From: JBCCGG01 sp039029395
GTDB lineage: Bacteria; Pseudomonadota; Alphaproteobacteria; Kiloniellales; JAKSDN01
Length of the DNA stretch: 64,000 nucleotides
Direction: 5' to 3'
NCBI GenBank assembly: GCA_039029395.1
Contig: JBCCGG010000033.1
Coordinates: forward strand, 5,572 to 69,571
Under the pieces are notes generated by a model. That model searched no databases. It was not told the origin of the DNA and worked only from the letters and a program-made list of their open reading frames with translations. Positions 33,322 through 41,945 of this stretch are shown here, piece after piece. Each line of letters begins with the position of its first letter. The first letter of the stretch is position 1. The position numbers and the translations under genes were made by a program.

Positions 33322-34185
33322 ATGGCCGAAACCGCCCGTTTTCTCGTGGTCGACGGCTACTCCCGGGCCGGCCGCGAGGACCTCAGAGCCGGCGGCGCGA
33401 CCACCGCCGGCGAGCTCTATGAAAAAATGCTGGGCGCCTGCTTGCCGGGCAGTCAGGTCGACATCGTGAGCCCGGCCGATCCCGACGCCAGCCTGCCGAC
33501 CGGCGCGGGGCTTGGCGACTACGCCGGCATCGCCTGGACCGGCTCGAGCCTGACGATCCATTCCGACGATCCCCAGGTTACGCCCCAGATTGAGTTCGCC
33601 AAAGCGGCCTTCGCAGCCCAGGTGCCGAGCTTCGGCAGCTGCTGGGCGGCGCAGATCGCGGCGGTCGCGGCCGGCGGCATTTGCGCGGTCAACCCCAAGG
33701 GCCGCGAGATGGGCATCGCCCGCAAGATCACCCTGACCCCAGAGGGCCGCGGCCACCCGCTCTATCGGGACAAGAAGAGCACCTTTGACGCCTTCATCAG
33801 CCACGACGACGAGATCACCCACCTGCCGCCGGGCGGCGTGCTGCTGGCCTCGAACGACCACAGCCAGGTCCAGGCGCTCGCCGTGACCTTCCAGGGCGGC
33901 GCTTTCTGGAGCGTGCAGTATCATCCGGAGTACGACCTGCACGAGCTGGCTCGCCTGTGCTACTGCCGCAAGCAGAAGCTGGTCGACAAGGGCTTCTTCC
34001 GGGACCTGGAGGCGGCGCAGGACTTCGTCGACAAACTGGAGGCGCTCTACCAGGACCCGTCCCGCAAGGACATCGCCTGGCTGCTCGGCATCGACCAGGA
34101 TGTCACGAATCCGGACATCCGCCAGGCCGAGGTGCGCAACTGGATCGAGCAGCTGGTGCTACCAAAGCTCAGCCAGCGCCACTGA
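33322..34185 (+). CDS. Class I glutamine amidotransferase-like protein
   Basis: A 287-residue protein of the GMP-synthase-type amidotransferase family. Nucleophile Cys107 lies in FGSCWAAQIAA and the His-Glu pair in VQYHPEYDL (about residue 203). A C-terminal extension of about 80 residues follows. Free-standing members hydrolyse glutamyl compounds such as gamma-glutamyl-polyamines or supply ammonia to a partner. It is 16 bases downstream of the HAD gene and the pair form a likely operon, which the repeat element at 34192 ends. Exact substrate unknown. Confidence 0.83.
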   Translation: MAETARFLVVDGYSRAGREDLRAGGATTAGELYEKMLGACLPGSQVDIVSPADPDASLPTGAGLGDYAGIAWTGSSLTIHSDDPQVTPQIEFAKAAFAAQVPSFGSCWAAQIAAVAAGGICAVNPKGREMGIARKITLTPEGRGHPLYRDKKSTFDAFISHDDEITHLPPGGVLLASNDHSQVQALAVTFQGGAFWSVQYHPEYDLHELARLCYCRKQKLVDKGFFRDLEAAQDFVDKLEALYQDPSRKDIAWLLGIDQDVTNPDIRQAEVRNWIEQLVLPKLSQRH

Positions 34186-34191
34186 GCGCAG

Positions 34192-34293
34192 CCCTCACCC
34201 TGTCCCTCTCCTAGAGGGAGAGGAAACGCGGTTGCCCGGCCTCGGCTAAGAATCCCCTCTCCCCCACTGGGGGTGAGGGTTAGGGTGAGGGGG
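34192..34293. repeat. REP-like intergenic palindrome
   Basis: Outer arms CCCTCACCCTGTCCCTC (34192-34208) and GAGGGTTAGGGTGAGGG (34275-34291) are complementary at 15 of 17 positions. They enclose further small dyads such as TCCCTCT-N5-AGGGAGA and CCCCCACTGGGGG. This composition is typical of dispersed extragenic palindromes in G+C-rich proteobacteria. It follows the amidotransferase stop and may act as a transcript-end structure. Confidence 0.7.
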
Positions 34294-34422
34294 ACTCTGC
34301 TCCACGCACGAGGCCTTCACAAAGTGCGCCCAGCGGCGAAAATCGCCGCGCGGGGGGCCGTGACCCGCCCGAGGCAACCCTTCGGGTCAGCCGGCACCGT
34401 CTAATTTGCGGAGATCGTCGCG

Positions 34423-34758
34423 ATGAGCGGACTGCGGATCTTCTTGATCCTTTCCACGCTTGCCATCTATGCCATCACTCTGGCCGCCGTTGCCAAGTTC
34501 GGGTTCAATTGGCCGGCGGTCTACTTCGGCGATCTAGTCCGACTCGATTGGCGCTCCCAGTTCAACGCCGACTTCCTGATCCACCTCTTCCTGCTGGCGA
34601 GCTGGATCGCCTGGCGCGAAGGCTTCTCGCCGAAGGGCTACCTCTTCGGTTTCTTGAGCATATCCTTCGGCGGGATGTTCGGCTTTCCCTACATCCTGTT
34701 CGCGATACATCAAGCGAAAGGCGATCCGAAGCGGATGCTGCTCGGCAAGCACGCCTGA
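34423..34758 (+). CDS. Small membrane protein of unknown function, three helices
   Basis: A 111-residue hydrophobic protein with likely transmembrane segments at about 5-27, 48-66 and 72-95. The N-terminus is FLILSTLAIYAITLAAVAKF and the tail is basic (AKGDPKRMLLGKHA), as expected at the cytosolic end. I do not recognise a family; its layout is like other short DUF membrane proteins. It stands alone between the REP-like repeat and the convergent malyl-CoA lyase gene. Confidence 0.7.
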   Translation: MSGLRIFLILSTLAIYAITLAAVAKFGFNWPAVYFGDLVRLDWRSQFNADFLIHLFLLASWIAWREGFSPKGYLFGFLSISFGGMFGFPYILFAIHQAKGDPKRMLLGKHA

Positions 34759-34814
34759 ATTTAGCCGGAGGAAAGGGCGCAGAGGACCCCCCCGCGCCCC
34801 TAATCAGGAATGAG

Positions 34815-35795
34815 TCAGCCGGCCGCGGCGATCTGTTCGGACTTGCGTACCATAACCTCGGCCTGCTTGATCGAAGCGATGTCGATCAGCCGGCCGTCCA
34901 GCGCGACCGCGCCCTTGCCTTCCTTCTGGGCCTGCTCCATGGCCTCGAGGATGCGCTTGGCCTTGGTGACCTCGGCCTCCGAGGGGCTGTTGACCTCGTT
35001 GGCGAGCGCGATCTGGCTCGGATGGATCGCCCACTTGCCCTCGCAGCCGAGCACCGCCGCGCGGCGCGCCTGGGCGGTGAAGCCGTCCGGATCAGAGAAG
35101 TCGCCGAACGGGCCGTCGATCGGCCTGAGACCGTTGGCCCGGGCGGCAACCACCATGCGGGCGACCGCGTAGTGCCACATGTCGCCCCAGTGGAAGTCCC
35201 TGGGATTGTCGCCGTCCTTGTCGGTCAAGACGCCGTAGAGCGGGTTCGGGCCGCCGATCACGGTGGTGCGCGCCTTGGTCGAGGCAGCGTAGTCGGCGAC
35301 GCCGAAATGCAGGCTCTCGTTGCGCTTGGAGGCGCCGGCGATCTCGTCCACGTTGGCCATGCCGAGCGCGGTCTCGATGATGTGCTCGAAGCCGATGCGC
35401 TTGGTCCGGCCCTTGGCGTCCTCGCACTGGGTAACCAGCATGTCCACCGCGTAGACGTCGGCCGCGGTGCCGACCTTGGGGATCATGATCATGTCGAGCC
35501 GGTCGCCGGTCTGTTCGATGACGTCGACCACATCCCTGTACATGTAGTGGGTATCCAGGCCATTGATGCGTAGCGACAGGGTCTTCGTGCCCCAGTCGAT
35601 GTCGTTGATCGCCTCAATGACGTTCTTGCGGGCCTGCTCCTTGTCGTCGGGCGCGACCGCGTCCTCCAGGTCCAGGAACACCACGTCGGCCGCCGAGCTG
35701 GCCGCCTTCTCGAAGAGCTTCGGGTTGCTGCCGGGTACCGCCAGTTCGCTGCGGTTAAGACGCGCCGGCGCCTGCTCGACGATGGTAAAGCTCAT
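34815..35795 (-). CDS. mcl1: L-malyl-CoA/beta-methylmalyl-CoA lyase
   Basis: A 326-residue HpcH/HpaI-CitE-type lyase that cleaves L-malyl-CoA to acetyl-CoA and glyoxylate and beta-methylmalyl-CoA to propionyl-CoA and glyoxylate. FLDLEDAVAPDDKEQARKN, LSLRINGLDTHYMYRDVVD, DMIMIPKVGTAADVYAVD and DGPFGDFSDPDGF match the Mcl1 proteins of Rhodobacter closely; Mg2+ ligands Glu and Asp in FEHIIETALGM and FSDPDG are kept. It works in the ethylmalonyl-CoA or serine cycle, where glyoxylate also links to GhrA-type reductases. Other genes of these cycles are not in the window. Confidence 0.9.
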   Translation of the reverse strand: MSFTIVEQAPARLNRSELAVPGSNPKLFEKAASSAADVVFLDLEDAVAPDDKEQARKNVIEAINDIDWGTKTLSLRINGLDTHYMYRDVVDVIEQTGDRLDMIMIPKVGTAADVYAVDMLVTQCEDAKGRTKRIGFEHIIETALGMANVDEIAGASKRNESLHFGVADYAASTKARTTVIGGPNPLYGVLTDKDGDNPRDFHWGDMWHYAVARMVVAARANGLRPIDGPFGDFSDPDGFTAQARRAAVLGCEGKWAIHPSQIALANEVNSPSEAEVTKAKRILEAMEQAQKEGKGAVALDGRLIDIASIKQAEVMVRKSEQIAAAG

Positions 35796-35869
35796 GAATT
35801 CAGTCCCCCTCTTTCGATCCCTGTGGGAAGTCCCTGCGGGCCGCTAAGAAGCAGTTGGCCGACCCAAAG

Positions 35870-36796
35870 TCAACCGCCCGTGACTGGTTTCTCCGCCAGG
35901 GGGTGATGCTCTTGAACCAGGGCGCGCAGACGCTCGCTTAGCACGTGGGTATAGATCTGCGTGGTTGAGATGTCGGCGTGACCGAGCATCTTCTGAACCG
36001 AGCGCAAATCGGCCCCATGATCGAGCAGGTGGCTCGCGAAAGCGTGGCGCAGCACATGGGGCGAGACCTTGGCCGGATCCAAACCGCTGTCGATCGCCAA
36101 GGCCTTGAGCAGCTGGCCGAAGCGGTGCCGGGTCAGGTGGCCGGCCTTGGCGCGCGAAGGGAAAAGCCACTTGGAGCCCTCGGGCCCGGCGAACTGGCCG
36201 CGCACCTCCAAATAGGCCTTAAGGGCGTCGCGCGCCGCCTCGCTCAAGGGCACCATGCGCTCGCGCCCGCCCTTGCCGCGCACCACCAGCACCTGGGGAT
36301 CGCGCGCGACGGCGCCGTGGGGCAGGCCGACCAGCTCGGAGACCCGAAGGCCGGTGGCGTAGAGCAGCTCGACCAAGGCCGCCAGGCGCAGCCCGCTGGG
36401 CCCTTCGCTTTTGGCCGCCGCTGAAAGCAGCCGCTCGACTTCGTCTTCGTTCAGGATCTTGGGCAGGGGCCGTCCGCGCCGCGGGCTCTCGATCGCCTGG
36501 GCCGGGTCGTCGGCGCGCAGGCCCTCGCGAAACAGGAAGCGATAAAACTGGCGCAGGGCGGAAAGCCGCCGGGCCGCGGTGCGCGGCGCCATGCCGGCCT
36601 TGCCGAGCTGCGCCAGGTAGGCGCGCAGATCCTCCGTGCCGGCGTCCGCCAAAGCGCGGCCACGGCCGTTCAGGAAAGCCGCAACCTGGTCTAGGTCCCG
36701 GCGGTAGGCTTCCAGGGTGTTGAGCGAGGCGCCGCGCTCGGCGGCCAGCATTTCGAGGAACTGCTCCCGACCATCTTGCGCCGCCGATGTCGACAT
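35870..36796 (-). CDS. xerD: Tyrosine recombinase XerD
   Basis: A 308-residue site-specific recombinase for chromosome dimer resolution. The N-terminal core-binding domain (FLEMLAAERGASLNTLEAYR) is followed by a catalytic domain with Arg in LYATGLRVSELVGL, the His-x-x-Arg in VSPHVLRHAFASHLLDHG, a His in MLGHADISTTQIYTH and Tyr in QIYTHV. Length and motif spacing match XerD rather than XerC. ATG 36796 is chosen; the frame continues upstream only through an unrelated frame of the next gene. It lies 10 bases downstream of the 601-residue exported protein gene. Confidence 0.93.
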   Translation of the reverse strand: MSTSAAQDGREQFLEMLAAERGASLNTLEAYRRDLDQVAAFLNGRGRALADAGTEDLRAYLAQLGKAGMAPRTAARRLSALRQFYRFLFREGLRADDPAQAIESPRRGRPLPKILNEDEVERLLSAAAKSEGPSGLRLAALVELLYATGLRVSELVGLPHGAVARDPQVLVVRGKGGRERMVPLSEAARDALKAYLEVRGQFAGPEGSKWLFPSRAKAGHLTRHRFGQLLKALAIDSGLDPAKVSPHVLRHAFASHLLDHGADLRSVQKMLGHADISTTQIYTHVLSERLRALVQEHHPLAEKPVTGG

Positions 36797-36806
36797 GGCC
36801 GGCCGC

Positions 36807-38612
36807 TCACAGCCCGCGCGCCAGGGCCGCCTCCACGGCCAGGCTTTGGGCCTCGGCGGGCAACCCAATCGCGACCAGCGCGGCGACGCTGGCCGCGAGT
36901 GCCAGCGGATGGCCGTCGGCCGGCCCGGGATCTCCCAAGGCCATGAGGGCGAGCAGCACGGTCTCGCCCCGGCGTCCGTCCTGGCTGGCATCCTGCAGCG
37001 CATGGATGACCGCCGCGTCGGGCGCGGTGGCGGTCTGCGCCGAGGGCAATGCCGCGAGCTCGCTCCACGGCAAGGGATCGATCTGCTGCAGCGCTTCGAG
37101 GCTGCCGCGCAGCAGGCTGAGGTCGTCGCGCGCCAGCTCGGTCGGCAGACCGCGGGCCGCTTGCCAGGTCGCCAGGTTGCCGGTGCGCGGCGCCATGGGA
37201 TGGCCTGCCATAGCGGCATAGGGCCACAGCGCGGCGGCGGTCTGGGCCGCCTGCTGGTCCCGGCCAGCCTGTAGGCGTGCCACGGTGAACCAGCGATTGG
37301 CCTCCTCGAAGCGGCCGCGGGCATAGAGCGCCCGGCCGGCGGCCTCGGCGAACCAGCCGAGCTCGGGCACCGCCGGGATTGCCAGGAGATCAGGCTCGAG
37401 CACCGCCGCGGTCGCCACATAGCCGCCGTTCGCGAGCGCGCTGTCGAGCGCGACCCGCAGGATCTCGGCGCGCACCGCCGGCAAGGCCTGGCGCTGAGTC
37501 GACTGGTAGAGCAGCGCGCGGGCTTCCGGCCCCTCGAGGCCGGCCGCCACGGTCAAGGCGTTGTCCAGCTCGCCCGGATCGAAGGAAAAGCTTCGGTAGA
37601 TCGCCGCCAGCTCGACCGGATCCAGATAGCCCAAGGTGACCGCCCGCTCGACGGCCAGGGTCCGGGTTCTCTGGTCAAGCTCGGGCGCGGTCACCAAGGC
37701 GCCGAGCAGGCTGGGCGCGACCGCCGCCACCTGATCGCCGTCGACCTGGTCCAGGGCGCCGTCGCTAAAGGCAAAGCGCAGCACCGAGGGCGGACGGTTG
37801 CCGGCCAGCTCGAGCGGGGCGTCGCTGGCCCCCACCAGGGCGAGCAGCTCGGGATCGTCGGCGCCGCCCGATTCACGCAGCAGGTTGAGCGCAAACTGGG
37901 CCTGGTCTTCCTCGCCGGCCTGGAGGTGGCACGCGATCTGCGCTTTCTGCCAGAAGTCGGAGTCGCCAAAGCGAGTCAGGTTGTTGCGCACCTCCTGGCA
38001 GGCCTGCTCGGGCAGGCCGTCGAGCAGCAGCAGCTCGACCCGGCCCTGGGCGATCGCCGCGTCGTCGCTGCGCCGGGGCACGGCCTGAAGCAGCTGGGCC
38101 ATGCCTTCGGTGTCGCCGAGCGCCCGTAAAGCCTCAAGCCGGGCGGCCAGAAAGGCGGTCGGCGAGGCGCCCGACGCCGGACCCGCCAGCTCGACGGGCG
38201 GCGCCGCGGCGGACAGCAGAAGGCGCCGGGCCAGCGCCCGCACGGCCGCCGACTCGCTTTCGGTCGGCAGACGCGCGAAGAGCCGCTCGATCAGCCCCCG
38301 CTCGCTGCCCTGCCACATCAGGCTGCCGAGCCCGCCGCTCAGATCGTCGATCGGGCCCAGTGCGTTGGGATCGAGCTCGGCCAGAGTGTCGATTTGGATG
38401 CCGCTGGGCGCGCTCGGGACTGGCTGCGCCGGCGCCGGCTGGACCGGTGGCAGCTCGCTGGGCAGCAGCTGGATCGGCGCGCCGAGCGGCACCGGTGCGC
38501 CGGCCTCGGGCTCGGCCGGCGCCTGCTGGGCCCAAGCCGGCGTGGCGGCGACCAATGCCCCGGCAATAAGCCAGCAAACAGACCGCATGGCGCTATTGAG
38601 GGAAGCGGTCAT
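36807..38612 (-). CDS. Large exported hypothetical protein with helical-repeat body
   Basis: A 601-residue protein without a recognisable enzyme domain. Residues 1-28 are a signal peptide (AGALVAATPAWAQQ). A Pro/Ala-rich stretch follows (30-72), then about 500 residues of Ala/Leu-rich helices with TPR-like pairs, such as RFEEANRWFTVARLQAG, suggesting a solenoid. It is encoded between a 46-residue membrane protein and xerD, near aroK. ATG 38588 (MRSVCWLIAG) is an alternative start that would avoid overlap with the small gene. Possibly a periplasmic scaffold for envelope work; function unknown. Confidence 0.75.
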   Translation of the reverse strand: MTASLNSAMRSVCWLIAGALVAATPAWAQQAPAEPEAGAPVPLGAPIQLLPSELPPVQPAPAQPVPSAPSGIQIDTLAELDPNALGPIDDLSGGLGSLMWQGSERGLIERLFARLPTESESAAVRALARRLLLSAAAPPVELAGPASGASPTAFLAARLEALRALGDTEGMAQLLQAVPRRSDDAAIAQGRVELLLLDGLPEQACQEVRNNLTRFGDSDFWQKAQIACHLQAGEEDQAQFALNLLRESGGADDPELLALVGASDAPLELAGNRPPSVLRFAFSDGALDQVDGDQVAAVAPSLLGALVTAPELDQRTRTLAVERAVTLGYLDPVELAAIYRSFSFDPGELDNALTVAAGLEGPEARALLYQSTQRQALPAVRAEILRVALDSALANGGYVATAAVLEPDLLAIPAVPELGWFAEAAGRALYARGRFEEANRWFTVARLQAGRDQQAAQTAAALWPYAAMAGHPMAPRTGNLATWQAARGLPTELARDDLSLLRGSLEALQQIDPLPWSELAALPSAQTATAPDAAVIHALQDASQDGRRGETVLLALMALGDPGPADGHPLALAASVAALVAIGLPAEAQSLAVEAALARGL

Positions 38613-38733
38613 CGGGCAGCACCTTCTCGACCTGAACGGTCGGAGGCGGGATCTCCCAAGTCACGATGAACAGCCCGCCCGCGCCCAACAACAGGACGAC
38701 GAGCAGGAGAAGCAGCAGAGTTGTCTTGCGCAT
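38593..38733 (-). CDS. 46-residue single-span membrane protein
   Basis: A short gene: MRKTTLLLLLLVVLLLGAGG is a strong transmembrane segment, followed by a periplasmic tail with WEIPPPTVQVEKVLPDDRF. AGGAG lies directly before the ATG, giving good translation. It overlaps the start of the 601-residue exported protein by 20 bases, so the two are coupled. The tail pattern (W-x-I-P-P-P, VEKVLPDDRF) looks like a conserved interaction peptide. Too short for most gene callers. Function unknown, probably acts with its neighbour. Confidence 0.65.
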   Translation of the reverse strand: MRKTTLLLLLLVVLLLGAGGLFIVTWEIPPPTVQVEKVLPDDRFPQ

Positions 38734-38930
38734 GAGCTCCTAACACGCGATAGGGAAAGCGAAATGAGACGGCGCTCCGTGGAACCTTACCTATGGACAC
38801 AAGCTTGCATCCGACCGGCCAGGTTATGCTAGATTCGGACTTTGGCGACTCTGCGGCAGTCTATCCCCGCGCGGATGGCCTGGCAATGATCGCCCGCAGC
38901 TTTAGAGCGCCGTACGAGGGGCGCCGTTAG

Positions 38931-39482
38931 ATGCCTGAAAGCGAAGCACGTTCGATTGTCCTGGTCGGCCTCATGGGGGCCGGAAAGACCTGTATCGGGC
39001 GCCGCCTGGCCCATCGCTTGGAGCTGCCCTTCGTCGACGCTGACGCGGAGATTGAGGCGGCCGCCGGCTGCACCATCGAGGAGATCTTTGCCCGCCACGG
39101 CGAGGCCGAGTTCCGGGCCGGCGAGCGAAGGGTCATGGCGCGCCTGCTGGAGGGCCCGCGCCAGGTCATCGCGACCGGGGGCGGCACCTTCATGGACCCG
39201 CGCACCCGGGCCGCGATCCGCGCGGCCGCGCTCTCGGTCTGGCTGCGCGCCGATCTGGAGCTTCTGCTCAGGCGCACCTCCCGGCGCAACAACCGCCCGC
39301 TGCTCAAGCGCGGCGATCCGCGAACCATCCTGAGCGACCTGATCGAGCTGCGCTATCCGGTCTATGCCGAAGCCGACGTGGTGGTCGACAGCCGGGACGG
39401 CCCGCCCGAGGCGACCGTCGACCGGGTGCTCCAGGCGATCGAGGTCCATGACGGCGCGGCACCGCTAGAGGCTTCGGCATGA
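38931..39482 (+). CDS. aroK: Shikimate kinase
   Basis: A 183-residue enzyme that phosphorylates shikimate at O3 in chorismate synthesis. Walker A LMGAGKTCIGRRLA, shikimate-binding DADAEIE, Arg in FRAGERRVM, Gly-Gly-Gly in TGGGTFMD and the LID Arg region SRRNNRPLL are all visible. The stop overlaps the aroB start by four bases. This aroK-aroB pair followed by a CorC-type gene is a common alphaproteobacterial arrangement. Confidence 0.93.
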   Translation: MPESEARSIVLVGLMGAGKTCIGRRLAHRLELPFVDADAEIEAAAGCTIEEIFARHGEAEFRAGERRVMARLLEGPRQVIATGGGTFMDPRTRAAIRAAALSVWLRADLELLLRRTSRRNNRPLLKRGDPRTILSDLIELRYPVYAEADVVVDSRDGPPEATVDRVLQAIEVHDGAAPLEASA

Positions 39483-40594
39483 ACACCATCGAGCGCCTGC
39501 CGGTGAGCTTGGGCGAGCGCAGCTACGAGATACTGGTCGGCGGCGGGCTGATCGCCGAGGCCGGCCTTCACCTGCGGCCTCTGATGAAGGGCGAGCGGGC
39601 GATCATCGTGACCGACCGCACGGTCGCCGAGCTGCATCTGGCGGCCTTGGAGCGCGCGCTTTCCGACCACGCAATCGACCATCAGGCCTTCGTGCTGCCG
39701 GCCGGCGAGGAGACCAAGAGCTTCGATCACCTGGAGCGGCTGATCGATCAGCTTCTGGAGGCCAAGGTGGAGCGGCGGACCACCTTGATCGCGCTGGGCG
39801 GCGGGGTGATAGGCGACCTGATCGGTTTTACCGCTTCGATCGTGCTGCGCGGCATCGACTTCGTGCAGATCCCGACCACCCTGCTGGCCCAGGTCGATAG
39901 CTCGGTCGGCGGCAAAACCGGGATCAACACGCCCTGGGGCAAGAACCTGGTCGGAACCTTCTATCAGCCCCGACTGGTGCTGGCCGACACCGGGGCGCTT
40001 TCAACCCTGCCCCGGCGCGCGCTTCTGGCCGGCTATGCCGAGGTTGTCAAGTACGGGCTGATCCAAGACCCGGCCTTCTTCACCTGGCTCGAGGGCCACG
40101 GGCCGTCGGTAATCGAGGGCGACCGCGCCGCCCGGCGCCACGCGGTGGTGACCAGCTGCGCGGTCAAGGCCGAGGTGGTCGCCGACGACGAGCGCGAGGC
40201 GGGCCGGCGGGCCCTGCTCAACCTGGGTCACACCTTCGGCCACGCCCTGGAGGCCGAGGTCGGCTACGGCGACGAGCTGCTGCACGGCGAGGCGGTTGCG
40301 ATCGGTATGGTCATGGCCTTCGATCTCTCGGCGCAGCTCGGCCTCTGCCCACCCGAGGACGCGGCGCGCGTGCGCCACCATCTGGCCGCGATCGGTCTGC
40401 CGACCGGCCTGGAGTCCCTGGGCGCGCGGTCTTGGTGCATCGAGTCACTGCTCGACCACATGACCCGGGACAAGAAGGTCGAGGCCGGGCGCATCACCTT
40501 CGTCCTGGCGCGCGGTATCGGCAAAGCCTTCTTGACCAATGAGGTCGCGCTGGCCGAGGTCGAGGCGCTCTTGAGCAGCGCGGCGGCGGCCTAA
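39479..40594 (+). CDS. aroB: 3-dehydroquinate synthase
   Basis: A 371-residue NAD+- and divalent-metal-dependent enzyme that converts DAHP to 3-dehydroquinate, the second step of the shikimate pathway. LGGGVIGDLIGFTASIVLRG, PTTLLAQVDSSVGGKTGINT and RALLNLGHTFGHALE are diagnostic, with metal-binding Glu and His residues in AGYAEVVKYGLI and the GHTFGHA and LHGEAVAIGM motifs. It is translationally coupled to aroK. Confidence 0.95.
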   Translation: MNTIERLPVSLGERSYEILVGGGLIAEAGLHLRPLMKGERAIIVTDRTVAELHLAALERALSDHAIDHQAFVLPAGEETKSFDHLERLIDQLLEAKVERRTTLIALGGGVIGDLIGFTASIVLRGIDFVQIPTTLLAQVDSSVGGKTGINTPWGKNLVGTFYQPRLVLADTGALSTLPRRALLAGYAEVVKYGLIQDPAFFTWLEGHGPSVIEGDRAARRHAVVTSCAVKAEVVADDEREAGRRALLNLGHTFGHALEAEVGYGDELLHGEAVAIGMVMAFDLSAQLGLCPPEDAARVRHHLAAIGLPTGLESLGARSWCIESLLDHMTRDKKVEAGRITFVLARGIGKAFLTNEVALAEVEALLSSAAAA

Positions 40595-40619
40595 CTCCTC
40601 CCCCAACCACACCAGTTCA

Positions 40620-41945
40620 ATGGAACCAACTCTCCTCTTCACCCTCGGCGCGATCGTCGTCCTCTTGCTGTTCTCGGCCTTCTTTTCGGGATCCGAGACC
40701 TCGCTGACCGCGGTCTCCCGCCCACGCATGCACACCCTGGAGCAGCAGGGCGACCACCGGGCCAAGTTGGTCAACCAGCTGTTCGCCCGCAAGGAGCGCC
40801 TGATCGGCGCGATCCTGCTCGGCAACAACCTGGTCAACATCATGGCCTCGGCCCTGGCGACCAGCGTCCTGATCGGCTTCTTCGGCGAGGCCGGGGTCGC
40901 CTATGCGACAATCGCCATGACCCTCCTGGTGCTGATCTTCGCCGAGGTGCTGCCCAAAACCTACGCGATCCACAACGCCGACCGCATGGCGCTGGTGGTC
41001 GCGCCGGTGATGAAGCCGGTCGTCAGCCTGTTCTCGCCGGTCACCCGCGCCGTCGAGATGATCGTGCGCGCGACCCTCAGGCTGTTCGGCATCACGACCC
41101 TGGGCGGTCTCAGCGACGAGCAGAGCGAAGAAGAATTGCGCGGCGTGATCGACCTGCACGAGGGCAAGAGCGAGGAGATCCAGCACGAGCGCCAAATGCT
41201 GCGCTCGATCCTGGACCTGGCCGACGTCTGGGTCGAGGAAATCATGACCCACCGTTCCAGCGTGGTGACGATCAATGCCGACAACCCGCCGGAGAAGATC
41301 GTCGAGGAAATGCTGGCCAGCCCCTACACGCGCTTTCCCCTGTGGCGAGAGAACAGCGACAACATCATCGGCGTGCTGCACGCCAAGGCGCTGTTGCGCG
41401 CGGTTCAGGCCTCGGGTGGACGGCTCGACAAGCTCGACGTGACGGCGATTGCAACCGAGCCCTGGTTCATCCCGGAGACCACCGATTTGCTGTCCCAGCT
41501 CCAGGAGTTCCGCGAGCGCCACAAGCACTTCGCCATCGTGGTCGACGAGTACGGCGAGCTGCTCGGCATCGTCACCCTGGAGGATATCCTTGAGGAAATC
41601 GTCGGCGAGATCGAGGACGAGCACGACGTCGAGGTCGAGGGCGTCACCTGGCTGGCCGACGGCTCCTGCGTGGTCGACGGCAGCGTCACCCTGCGCGACA
41701 TCAACCGCATGTTCGAGTGGCGCCTGCCCGACGACGAGGCCTCGACCCTGGCCGGCCTGATCCTCTATGAGGCGCGGCGCATTCCCGAAGTCGGCCAGGT
41801 CTTCGTGTTCCACGGCTTCCGCTTCGAGATCATCGAGCGTCAGCGCAATCAAATCACTTCGATCAAGGTGACGCCGCTGGAAGAGAGCGACAAGATCGCA
41901 CCGCCGCCTCCGGCGGCAAAGCAGGACAGCGAAAGCGAAGCTTAG
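40620..41945 (+). CDS. HlyC/CorC family protein with DUF21 and CBS domains
   Basis: A 441-residue protein. Residues 1-190 form the DUF21/CNNM membrane domain with four helices (FFSGSETSLTAVSRPRMHTL); then a CBS pair (about 205-335) with EIMTHRSSVVTI and FAIVVDEYGELLGIVTLEDI, and a C-terminal CorC/HlyC domain (WLADGSCVVDGSVTLRDINR). Such proteins affect magnesium and cobalt handling. It lies 25 bases after aroB and is probably cotranscribed. Its 3' end overlaps the DivL-like kinase by four bases on the other strand. Confidence 0.88.
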   Translation: MEPTLLFTLGAIVVLLLFSAFFSGSETSLTAVSRPRMHTLEQQGDHRAKLVNQLFARKERLIGAILLGNNLVNIMASALATSVLIGFFGEAGVAYATIAMTLLVLIFAEVLPKTYAIHNADRMALVVAPVMKPVVSLFSPVTRAVEMIVRATLRLFGITTLGGLSDEQSEEELRGVIDLHEGKSEEIQHERQMLRSILDLADVWVEEIMTHRSSVVTINADNPPEKIVEEMLASPYTRFPLWRENSDNIIGVLHAKALLRAVQASGGRLDKLDVTAIATEPWFIPETTDLLSQLQEFRERHKHFAIVVDEYGELLGIVTLEDILEEIVGEIEDEHDVEVEGVTWLADGSCVVDGSVTLRDINRMFEWRLPDDEASTLAGLILYEARRIPEVGQVFVFHGFRFEIIERQRNQITSIKVTPLEESDKIAPPPPAAKQDSESEA

